Positions 15,956 to 22,850 of a stretch of 24,694 bases of DNA are shown here, in pieces. This DNA comes from Spirochaetaceae bacterium. Its GTDB lineage: Bacteria; Spirochaetota; Spirochaetia; SZUA-6; Bin103. The translations under genes were made by a program, and so were the position numbers. Numbering within the stretch: the stretch's first letter is position 1; each line of letters starts with the position of its first letter. The stretch covers positions 1 through 24,694 of the forward strand of contig JAPPKD010000089.1 of NCBI GenBank assembly GCA_028820215.1, in the 5' to 3' direction. Below the pieces are notes generated by a model. It worked only from the letters and a program-made list of their open reading frames with translations, did not search any database and had not been told where the DNA came from.

Positions 15956-15985
15956 GCGATTATCATGATGATCGCTGTCAGCGAT
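15956..15985. promoter_or_regulatory. two overlapping palindromes upstream of the SDR-VOC operon
   Basis: GCGATTATCATGATGATCGC (15956-15975) is a 20-bp palindrome with a single mismatched pair. It overlaps a perfect 15-bp palindrome ATCGCTG-T-CAGCGAT (15971-15985). The shared unit is ATCGC/GCGAT, present three times. Position 70-100 bases upstream of the SDR start suits an operator for a dimeric repressor or activator. No regulator gene is in the window. The rest of the 15888-16104 gap holds the hairpin at 16047 and a possible promoter for the toxin-antitoxin genes. Confidence 0.45.
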
Positions 15986-16046
15986 GGCGGCCAGTGTCGT
16001 TACGGTTGTCCCTGGGCCGAGGAGGGCTGATGCGCAGAGTGATTGA

Positions 16047-16066
16047 CCCTCGCCTGAAGGCGAGGG
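16047..16066. repeat. perfect 8-bp hairpin resembling an IS200/IS605-type end
   Basis: CCCTCGCC-TGAA-GGCGAGGG is a perfect stem with a 4-base loop. On the minus strand the context reads CAAGC, the hairpin (with TTCA loop), then TCAATCAC. That resembles the subterminal hairpins at the right ends of IS200/IS605 elements. No transposase (TnpA) or TnpB gene is present in the window, so at most it is a solitary end. It lies directly before a possible -35 element of the toxin-antitoxin genes and could instead act as their operator or as a terminator without a T-run. Confidence 0.4.
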
Positions 16067-16067
16067 C

Positions 16068-16096
16068 TTGCACCACCTGACCATCCTGACTACATT
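16068..16096 (+). promoter_or_regulatory. possible promoter of the toxin-antitoxin genes, with leaderless start
   Basis: TTGCAC (16068-16073) and TACATT (16091-16096) are separated by 17 bases. The antitoxin ATG lies at 16105, 8 bases after the -10 element, about where transcription would start. No Shine-Dalgarno precedes the ATG. This fits a leaderless mRNA. Match to the sigma-70 consensus is only moderate. Confidence 0.35.
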
Positions 16097-16104
16097 TGCT
16101 TCTG

Positions 16105-16338
16105 ATGAAGGTCGAGGAGATCGGCACGCTGGAAGCCAAGACCAACCTCTCGGCGCTGTTGAGTCAGGTCCTCGAGGGCAAGAGCTTCTACCTGACCCGC
16201 CGTGGCAAGCGGATCGCGGAGCTCAGGCCCGTCGCGCCGCCGGCTCGCACCCGTCGCGCCGGCTTCGCCAAGGGCACCTTCACCTACATCGCTCCGGACT
16301 TCGACGCGCCACTGGACGACTTCGCCGACTACCGGTAG
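16105..16338 (+). CDS. antitoxin of a VapBC-type pair (Phd/YefM-like)
   Basis: A 77-residue antitoxin. The N-terminal half (VEEIGTLEAKTNLSALLSQV, then LEGKSFYLTRRGKRIAEL) has the Phd/YefM pattern that dimerises and binds the operator. The C-terminal part (FAKGTFTYIAPDFDAPLDDF) is the flexible segment that wraps the toxin. I chose ATG 16105; a TTG three codons upstream is an alternative. Its stop overlaps the toxin start by one base (TAGTG), giving coupled synthesis. It probably represses its own promoter. Confidence 0.88.
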   Translation: MKVEEIGTLEAKTNLSALLSQVLEGKSFYLTRRGKRIAELRPVAPPARTRRAGFAKGTFTYIAPDFDAPLDDFADYR

Positions 16339-16724
16339 TGACGCTGCTACTCGATACGCACACCGTGCTCTGGTTCGTCGAAGACGCGCCAGATCTCTCC
16401 CCGCGCGCCCAGGCCGCCATTGAGGACACCGACAATACCGTCCTTTGCAGCGTCGCGTCCGTGTGGGAGATGGCAATCAAGCTCGGTCTGGGCAAGCTCG
16501 CCATGTCGCGTCCGCTCTATCCCGAATTCGCCGAACTGCTGGCGGAACATGGCATTCAGCAACTGTCCATCTCGTACCGCCATGCCAGTGAAGTCGCGGC
16601 GCTGCCGTTGCACCACCGCGATCCCTTCGATCGTCTGCTCATCGCCCAGGCGGTCGTCGAGAACCTCCCGATCGTCAGTGTCGATCACGGATTCGACCCC
16701 TACCCTATCACCCGAATCTGGTGA
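16338..16724 (+). CDS. vapC: VapC-like PIN-domain ribonuclease toxin
   Basis: A 128-residue Mg-dependent RNase toxin of the PIN fold. The acidic catalytic residues are all present: Asp6 (LLLDTH), Glu44 (SVWEMAIK), Asp95/Asp98 (HRDPFDRLLIAQA) and Asp116 (SVDHGFD). The start is GTG 16338 inside the antitoxin stop. It belongs to the subgroup with DTHTVLWF and HRDPFDRLL, usually paired with Phd-like antitoxins, as here. It is intact, unlike the truncated PIN gene at 13149. The RNA target cannot be read from the sequence. Confidence 0.93.
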   Translation: MTLLLDTHTVLWFVEDAPDLSPRAQAAIEDTDNTVLCSVASVWEMAIKLGLGKLAMSRPLYPEFAELLAEHGIQQLSISYRHASEVAALPLHHRDPFDRLLIAQAVVENLPIVSVDHGFDPYPITRIW

Positions 16725-16748
16725 CGGTCGTCATACGGGCACACGGCG

Positions 16749-19700
16749 ATGAGAATGCCGATGACGGCTGAGCTCACTCCGCCCAATCCGTTCTACGTGC
16801 CGCTTGACCGCGAGGTCACGCGTTCGCTGGACGGCACGTGGCGGTTCGCGCCGGACCCCGACGACCGCGGCCAAGCCGACGGCTGGCACCGCAGCGGCGT
16901 GCAGGGACGCCCGTGCCCGGTGCCGGCGGCGTGGCAGTTCCTGTTCGACGACCTGCGCGACTACCGCGGGCCGGTGTGGTATGAGCGGGAGCTCACCGCT
17001 CCTGCCGATCACCCGGGCCGCCGGATCGCTCTGGTCTTCGCCGGGGTCGACTATCACGCGATGGTGTGGGTGAACGGACGGCTGGCCGGCACCCACGAGG
17101 ACGGCTATCTGCCATTCGCGGTGGACGCCTCCCACCTGGTCTCCTTCGATCGGCCCGACCGGATCACGGTCCGGGCCTCGGTGCCGGAGGACCAACTGGA
17201 GATCCCCGGGGACGAGACCTCCGGCTCCCACCGGAGCGGCATCTGGCGGCCGGTGTGGATGGAGGTCACCGGCTCCACCCACTTCTCCGACCTGTTCGTC
17301 GCCCCCGACCTGGACGCCGGACGGGCGGACCTCCGCATCGGCATCACCGCGCCCGCGCACGGAGCGGACCGGAGTGTGCGGCTGCGCCTGCGGGCGGACG
17401 GCCCGGACGGGTCTACGCATGCCGCCGAGCAGGAGCTGGTGCTGCCAGCCGCGGATCAGCAGTTCTCGACAGAGGTCGCGACCGCGCTGGCCATCGACGA
17501 CCCGCGGCCGTGGACGGTCGAGGACCCGCAACTCTACCGGCTGCACGCCGTTCTCACCGAGGGCGAGCGCACCCTCGACGCCGCCTCCCGCGAGTTCGGC
17601 ATGCGCACGATCGACATCGACGGCATCCACCTCCGCCTCAACGGACAGCCGATCTACCTGATGGGCGCGATGGACCCGCAGGACATCCCCGACAAGAACA
17701 TCTACCTCCCCGAGTACCACGCCCCCACCGAGGAGGAGATCAGAAACGAGGTGCTGCTGGCCAAGCGGATGGGCTTCAACTGCATCCGCAAGCACCACCA
17801 GATCGACGATCACCGCTACCTGCGCTGGGCCGACCGGCTGGGGCTGCTGGTGTACGGGCAGCCGCCCTGCTACCGGCGGATCACCGACGCTTCGGTCCGC
17901 CGCTGGCGCCGGCTGGTCGAGGGGTGGGTGCGCCGGGACCGCGGCCATCCCTCCATGCTTATGTGGACGCTGTTCAACGCCGCGCAGGGCCTTGCGCCCA
18001 TGCCCACGGCCTACGACAAGCGGGCCGAGCACGAAAGTGCGGCGACCACTCCCGAGGAGCGGGCGGAGATCGTCCGCGTCGCCCACGACCTGGTGAAGCG
18101 CCTGGACCCGACCCGGCCGGTCATGGACACCGCCGGCGGGGAGTTCTACCGGGGCGAGGTGCGCTCGCTGATGCGCTACGGCTTCTCCGGGCCGCAGTAC
18201 TACCGCCGGTCGCGCGAGCACTACCCCGCCCTGCGCGCCGACCGCGTCAGCCGCATCCCCGGCGCGGTCAGCGAGCAGCCGGACCCCGATCCCAAGCCGC
18301 TCCTGGTCGGCGAGCTGGGCGGCTACATCTACTTCCCGGACCTGGGCAAGTTCCGGGGGCAATGGGGCGGGCGCACCCCGTGGCCGATCCTGCGCTCGGC
18401 CGGCCTGGGCTGGGGCGCCTTGGGCGAGCGCATGGCCGACGGTTACGAGGAGCGGTTCCGTGCCTGGGGGCTGGACCAGGTGTACGGCAGCTTCGCCGGA
18501 CTGGCCGAGCGGCACGACTGGTCGGCCTTCGCGGACATCAAGGACGAGGTCGAGCAGATCAGGAAGGGACCGGACGTGACCGGCTACGTGTTCACGATGT
18601 TCTCCAACATGGGGCCGTACGTGCACGGGCTCCTGGACTACGACCTGAGCCTGCGGCCGTTCCACGGCGAGCTGGCGCGGCTGAACAGCCCGGACCTGCT
18701 GATCGTGGACTGGGAGGAGCTGAACTACTGGCCGGGCCGGACGGTGCGCGCGGCGCTGCTGCTGTCGCACTACGGCGCCCGCCCGATCGCCGGCTGCACG
18801 GTGCGCTGGCGGCTCGACGGCTTCGACCCGCACGGCGAGGTGACCGGCGTTTCGATGGAGGCGGTGGGCGTCCGCACCGTCGGCAGCATCTCCTTCCCGG
18901 CGCCGGCGGTGGAGCGCGGAACTCGGGCGCGGCTGATCGTGGAGCTGATCGACGTCGACGAAATACGGTCGGCCAACTACCTCGACCTCTACCTGTACCC
19001 GGAGAGCGGCAGGCGAGCGCCGCGCCGGCACCGGATCAACGTGTACCGCGCCGACCGGCAGACGCTGCAGGACGCCGGCTACGACACTCATGACGGCATC
19101 GATCCCGGCATCCCGGTGACCGTCGCCGGCGCCTTCGACGCGCGGGTAGACGAGTACCTGAGCGCCGGCGGCACGGTGCTGCTGTTCGCCGGGGACGGCA
19201 CCCAGGTCGATCCCGAGCTGGGCGTCGCGATCGGGACCGTCGGCTACGCGCTGGGCACGATGCCGGGCTGCAACTTCTGGGCGTACGTCAACCCCGCCCA
19301 CGGCCTGTTCGGCGCCATCCCGTACCAGAATCCGCTGGGCTGGACCTTCCTGAAGGTGCTGGCCGCGCCGCCCGGCCAGGAGACCCTCCCCGGCGGCTCG
19401 GGCTCCTCCCCCCGGCTGGCCACCATGATCGGGGACCTGGACTCCTCCGTGAAGGACGACATCCTGATCGGCTGCTACTCCGAGTGGCTGCGCTCGCGCT
19501 CCCCGGGCCGGCTGCAGGGCGAGGCCGTCCCGCGGGAAGTGGCGGCGCTGGCCGCGCGGTTCCGGTTCAAGGCCGGCCGCATCGTGGTGGTCACGCTCGA
19601 CCTGCTGTCCTCGGCCGACACCGACCCGGTCGCCGCCCTCATGCTGCACGACCTGGTCGGCTACTGCTTCTCGGACTTCGCGCCCGCGACCGTGCCGCCC

Positions 19701-19772
19701 GGTCAGATCCGGCCGAGAGGCGCGGCGTGTTCGAGCACGTGGGCCGTCAGTGAGGGAATACCGGGTTCGTAG
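16749..19772 (+). CDS. glycoside hydrolase family 2-like protein, general acid/base residue missing
   Basis: A 1007-residue protein with GH2 architecture: an N-terminal jelly-roll sugar-binding domain (about 20-200, SLDGTWRFAPD, VWYERELTAP, VWVNGRLAGTHEDGYLPF), an Ig-like domain (about 200-295) and a TIM barrel from IHLRLNGQPIYLMGAMD. Barrel landmarks are NEVLLAKRMGFNCIRKHH, then MLMWTLFNAAQG where GH2 enzymes have WxxxNE, and VGELGG with Glu522 as likely nucleophile. The acid/base position is Ala411 instead of Glu. The C-terminal third has further beta-sandwich and GATase-like parts (DEYLSAGGTVLLFAGDG). No signal peptide is seen, so it is probably cytoplasmic. The start (ATG 16749 or 16761) is uncertain. 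The gene may be catalytically altered. Its last 70 bases overlap the convergent ATPase gene. Confidence 0.85.
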   Translation: MRMPMTAELTPPNPFYVPLDREVTRSLDGTWRFAPDPDDRGQADGWHRSGVQGRPCPVPAAWQFLFDDLRDYRGPVWYERELTAPADHPGRRIALVFAGVDYHAMVWVNGRLAGTHEDGYLPFAVDASHLVSFDRPDRITVRASVPEDQLEIPGDETSGSHRSGIWRPVWMEVTGSTHFSDLFVAPDLDAGRADLRIGITAPAHGADRSVRLRLRADGPDGSTHAAEQELVLPAADQQFSTEVATALAIDDPRPWTVEDPQLYRLHAVLTEGERTLDAASREFGMRTIDIDGIHLRLNGQPIYLMGAMDPQDIPDKNIYLPEYHAPTEEEIRNEVLLAKRMGFNCIRKHHQIDDHRYLRWADRLGLLVYGQPPCYRRITDASVRRWRRLVEGWVRRDRGHPSMLMWTLFNAAQGLAPMPTAYDKRAEHESAATTPEERAEIVRVAHDLVKRLDPTRPVMDTAGGEFYRGEVRSLMRYGFSGPQYYRRSREHYPALRADRVSRIPGAVSEQPDPDPKPLLVGELGGYIYFPDLGKFRGQWGGRTPWPILRSAGLGWGALGERMADGYEERFRAWGLDQVYGSFAGLAERHDWSAFADIKDEVEQIRKGPDVTGYVFTMFSNMGPYVHGLLDYDLSLRPFHGELARLNSPDLLIVDWEELNYWPGRTVRAALLLSHYGARPIAGCTVRWRLDGFDPHGEVTGVSMEAVGVRTVGSISFPAPAVERGTRARLIVELIDVDEIRSANYLDLYLYPESGRRAPRRHRINVYRADRQTLQDAGYDTHDGIDPGIPVTVAGAFDARVDEYLSAGGTVLLFAGDGTQVDPELGVAIGTVGYALGTMPGCNFWAYVNPAHGLFGAIPYQNPLGWTFLKVLAAPPGQETLPGGSGSSPRLATMIGDLDSSVKDDILIGCYSEWLRSRSPGRLQGEAVPREVAALAARFRFKAGRIVVVTLDLLSSADTDPVAALMLHDLVGYCFSDFAPATVPPGQIRPRGAACSSTWAVSEGIPGS

Positions 19773-20854
19773 CGAACCGGTGGAAGCTGTCCGGGCGGGC
19801 GCCAGACGAAACCCAGGCGCTGCAGGGCGTTCAGGGCCGCATGCACGTGCCCCGGATCCGCGTCCGCACCGAGGTCGGAGACGACCGCGCCCTTCAACTC
19901 CTCGTAGGTCAGCGTAGGCGCGGATTGAAAGCGGGCGGCCACCGACTCGGCAACGGCCAGCCAGCCCGATTGATCCAGCTCCAGGTACCGGTCCTCGTAG
20001 TAGTCGGTGACCCTGGCAGCCACGTCCGGCCGCGCCGCGGCCGCGTGGGCGGCGGTCAGCCGGGTCGCACCGGACGCCAGGCGCTGCTGCCACAAGGCGC
20101 GGCCCCAGACTTGGATGAAGTACGGATAACGCTGGCTGTCCTCCACGACCGTGTCGAGCGCGTCGGCGTCGATGCCTACGCCGTGGGCCGCCAGCGGCTC
20201 GACCAGGGCGGCGCGGGCGGCCGTGGCGCCCAGTAGACCGATGCCCAGGCGGCCTTCATCCAGCCGGCTCCAGAAGGACGCGTTCATGGCGCCGAGATGT
20301 GCAGGCAAGCCGGGCGTGCCGGCCAGTACCAGCAGGAACGGCGCGTCGGCGCGCACCTGTTGACTGGCGTTCAGCAGCGTTCTGCCCACCTCCAGGTCGA
20401 GCGTGTGCGCTTCGTCGAGCAGCGCCGCCAGCGGCTTCCTGCGGCACCGGGCGGTCAGTTCCGCCCGCAGGTTCCTCACGCCCCCGGACGGCGGCGCCCA
20501 CTCGACGGAGCCGACCGCCGCCACGCCGAGTTTCCGAGGCAGCAGCTTGGCGATTCCGGACGGCGGCGCCAGAACCTCGATCAGCGCGTCCGGAGTCGGG
20601 ACGTCGGCGGGGGTCAGTTTTACCACGTCCACGTCCGGTTCGTGGTCTCGGCAGGTGCGCTCAAACCAGTTGAGCAGCACCGTCTTGCCGGTGCCACGCG
20701 GCCCGGTCAGGGCGACGTTGTGCGGCGGAGCTCTGCCGCCGAGCAGGTCCGCCAGGCAGCGCGTCAACACCGCCTCCTCCCGCTCGCGTCCGGTGAGGGC
20801 CGGCGGGGTGGCGCCGTCGCCGGGAGTAAACAGGCGTTGCTGCACTGCCTTCAT
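19703..20854 (-). CDS. AAA+ ATPase with C-terminal winged-helix-like region
   Basis: A 383-residue ATP-binding protein. Seen: LTGRERE just after the N-terminus, Walker A GPRGTGKT at 51-58, Walker B LAALLDEAH with Asp147/Glu148, and a sensor-like LLVLAGTPGL near 174-183. The C-terminus (LTYEELKGAVVSDL … HVHAALNALQRLGFVWR) looks like a winged helix, as in Orc1/Cdc6-like or STAND-type ATPases of bacteria. I chose ATG 20854 (MKAVQQRLFTPG); a GTG at 20872 would add six residues. No obvious partner gene is adjacent. The function is unknown; proposed roles for relatives include sensing or DNA-linked regulation. The 3' end overlaps the GH2-like gene by 70 bases tail to tail. Confidence 0.85.
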   Translation of the reverse strand: MKAVQQRLFTPGDGATPPALTGREREEAVLTRCLADLLGGRAPPHNVALTGPRGTGKTVLLNWFERTCRDHEPDVDVVKLTPADVPTPDALIEVLAPPSGIAKLLPRKLGVAAVGSVEWAPPSGGVRNLRAELTARCRRKPLAALLDEAHTLDLEVGRTLLNASQQVRADAPFLLVLAGTPGLPAHLGAMNASFWSRLDEGRLGIGLLGATAARAALVEPLAAHGVGIDADALDTVVEDSQRYPYFIQVWGRALWQQRLASGATRLTAAHAAAARPDVAARVTDYYEDRYLELDQSGWLAVAESVAARFQSAPTLTYEELKGAVVSDLGADADPGHVHAALNALQRLGFVWRPPGQLPPVRYEPGIPSLTAHVLEHAAPLGRI

Positions 20855-20914
20855 GTCGGCCACGCAACGCACGGTAGCACGGCGGCATCGAAACCTGGGT
20901 TTCGTGAGCGCCCG

Positions 20915-21799
20915 TCACCCCTTGAGCGCGCCGATCATCACGCCCTTGATGAAGTAGCGCTGCAGGAACGGGTAGATGGCGACGATGGGCGCGATCGTCA
21001 CGACGATGGCGACGTACTTCATCTGCTCGGCCACCCCCGAATTCCTGGTGAGCATGCCCGGCGCGCGCCCCAGGCCGAGCTCCGCCCCCTGCCCCTGGAT
21101 CAGGAGCTTGACCAGGAAGATCTGGATCGGCTGCTTGTCCGCGTCGAAGATGAACACCAGCGCCCAGAAGTAGGTGTTCCAGAAGCCGACGGCCGTCCAC
21201 AAACAGATCACGGCCATCACCGGCTTGGCCAGCGGCACGACGAGGCTCACCAGGATGCGCGTCCTGCTGGCGCCGTCGATCAGCGCCGACTCGTGCAGGC
21301 TGTCCGGGATCGCCGACTGGAAGTAGGTGCGGGTGATGATGATGTGCCACGCCGCCACCGCGAACGGGATGATCAGCGCCCAGCGCGTGTTCACCAGTCC
21401 CAGGCTGCGCACCACGATGAAGAAGGGGATGATGCCGCCGTGGAAGAACATCGTGAACACGATGAAGCCCATGAACAGGTGGCGGAACCGGAAGTCGCGC
21501 CGCGACAGCGGATAGGCCGCCAGGCAGGTCATCACCAGGTTGATCGCCGTGCCGATGGCGACGATGAAGACGGTGTTGAAGTAGAACGTCCCGATCGCCG
21601 CCCGCTCGAAGATGTCCGCGTACGACTGCAGGTAGATGCGGTCCGGCAGGAACAGGACCTGGTTGAAGAACACGGCCTCCGGCGTCGAGACCGACAGGAA
21701 CAGCACGTACAGGAACGGCAGCCCCGTGACCAGCAGCGCCAGCACGGCGATGCTCCAGACGGCGACGTCGAGGCCCGGCTCGCGGTGTCTGATGGCCAT
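20915..21799 (-). CDS. sugar ABC transporter permease, LplC/YtcP type
   Basis: Inner-membrane permease of the second carbohydrate importer, 294 residues, last gene of its operon. Diagnostic stretches are LPFLYVLFLSVST, FFHGGIIPFFIVVRSLGLVN, the EAA loop LHESALIDGASRTRILVSLV, and the end FLQRYFIKGVMIGALKG, all typical of LplC-type permeases. The ribosome binding site is weak and the gap to the preceding permease gene is 26 bases. LplABC-type systems carry oligosaccharides or uronate-containing sugars in characterised cases; the substrate here is unknown. Confidence 0.95.
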   Translation of the reverse strand: MAIRHREPGLDVAVWSIAVLALLVTGLPFLYVLFLSVSTPEAVFFNQVLFLPDRIYLQSYADIFERAAIGTFYFNTVFIVAIGTAINLVMTCLAAYPLSRRDFRFRHLFMGFIVFTMFFHGGIIPFFIVVRSLGLVNTRWALIIPFAVAAWHIIITRTYFQSAIPDSLHESALIDGASRTRILVSLVVPLAKPVMAVICLWTAVGFWNTYFWALVFIFDADKQPIQIFLVKLLIQGQGAELGLGRAPGMLTRNSGVAEQMKYVAIVVTIAPIVAIYPFLQRYFIKGVMIGALKG

Positions 21800-21825
21800 C
21801 GCTGCGGCGCCCTACCGGGTTCCCG

Positions 21826-22770
21826 TCACCACAGGCTGGTGTCGCCGATGCGGCGGGCGAGCTGGTTGGCCCCCACCAGCAGCGCGAAGTTGATCACCGA
21901 ATTGAACAGCCCGACCGCGGCGGAGAAGCTGTACTCGAGCTCGATCAGGCCCTGCCGATAGACGTAGGTCTGGATCACGTCCGCCACGTCGTAGGTGGCG
22001 GGGGTGTACATCAGGATGATCTTCTCGAAGCCGATGTTCATCATGTTGCCGACGGTGAAGATCAGGATGATCACGATCGTCGGCATGATCCCGGGGATGG
22101 TGATGAACCGCATCTGCTGTACGCGGGTGGCGCCGTCGATCACCGCCGCCTCGTAGAGCTCGGAATCGATCGAGGCGATGGTGGCGATGAAGATGATCGA
22201 CCCCCAGCCGAACCCCTGCCAGATCCCCGAGCCCACGAAGAGCGAGCGGAAATAGCGGGACTCCAGGAAGAAATTGATCTTCTCCAGGCCCAGCTCCACG
22301 AACACGGTGTTGATCCAGCCGTGGCTGACGCTCAGGAAGTTGTACATCATGCCGACCACCACCACGGTCGACACGAAGTGCGGCAGATAGCTCACCGTCT
22401 GCAGCGACCGCTTGAACCAGCGTACGCGCAGCTCGTTGATGACCAGCGCGAACAGGATCGGCGCGGGGAAGCCGAAGACGAGCATCAGGACGTTGAGCAG
22501 CAGCGTGTTGCGGATGAGCCGCCAGAAATAGAAGGACTCGAAAAACTCCACGAACCACTTGACACCCACCCACGGCGCCGAGCCGATCGTGTCGCCGATG
22601 CCGAAGTCCTTGAAGGCGATGACCGAGCCCCACATCGGCAGGTACGCGAAGACGATGTAGTAGGCGACCACCGGCGAGATGATCAGCAGGTACTCGCCCT
22701 GCGAGGCGACCAGCTGGCGCACACGCACTCCCACGGTGGGTACCGCGGACGATTCCGTCACCGGTGCCAT
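21826..22770 (-). CDS. sugar ABC transporter permease, LplB type
   Basis: Partner permease, 314 residues. I chose ATG 22770 (MAPVTESSAV) because GAGGAG lies 4 bases upstream; the frame is open much further but that part is the shadow of the binding-protein gene. Seen: YLLIISPVVAYYIVFAYLPMWG near the N-terminus, YLPHFVSTVVVVGMMYNFLS, the EAA loop LYEAAVIDGATRVQQMRFIT followed by IPGIMPTIVI, and an end QLARRIGDTSLW. All are typical of LplB permeases. Confidence 0.94.
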   Translation of the reverse strand: MAPVTESSAVPTVGVRVRQLVASQGEYLLIISPVVAYYIVFAYLPMWGSVIAFKDFGIGDTIGSAPWVGVKWFVEFFESFYFWRLIRNTLLLNVLMLVFGFPAPILFALVINELRVRWFKRSLQTVSYLPHFVSTVVVVGMMYNFLSVSHGWINTVFVELGLEKINFFLESRYFRSLFVGSGIWQGFGWGSIIFIATIASIDSELYEAAVIDGATRVQQMRFITIPGIMPTIVIILIFTVGNMMNIGFEKIILMYTPATYDVADVIQTYVYRQGLIELEYSFSAAVGLFNSVINFALLVGANQLARRIGDTSLW

Positions 22771-22790
22771 CCTGCTCCTCTGAATAGCGA

Positions 22791-22845
22791 GAGGGAGGAA
22801 GCGCGCTCCGCTCCCTCCCTCCCTTGGATCGAGCCGGGTCGATCC
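22791..22845 (-). promoter_or_regulatory. two hairpins between binding-protein and permease genes
   Basis: The 80-base gap contains GGATCGA-GCCGGG-TCGATCC (22826-22845), a perfect 7-bp stem starting 5 bases after the binding-protein stop codon. A second stem, GAGGGAGG (22791-22798) with CCTCCCTC (22814-22821), lies beyond it. No T-run follows. The arrangement parallels the hairpin at 5648 in the other importer and may set the ratio of binding protein to permease. The second stem would leave the permease ribosome binding site free. Confidence 0.5.
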
Positions 22846-22850
22846 GGCCG

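Noticed and set aside
15884..16084. Small open frame on the minus strand before the SDR gene
   Set aside because: It has no ribosome binding site or recognisable pattern, and it covers the palindrome cluster and hairpin, which explain this DNA better.
16731..20093. A 1120-codon open frame on the minus strand
   Set aside because: It runs opposite the convincing GH2-like gene, is rich in Arg, Val, His and Asp with no domain pattern, and is a typical shadow in high-GC DNA.
20297..21961. A 554-codon open frame on the plus strand
   Set aside because: It is antisense to the AAA+ ATPase and LplC-type permease genes, and its composition is that of a shadow frame.
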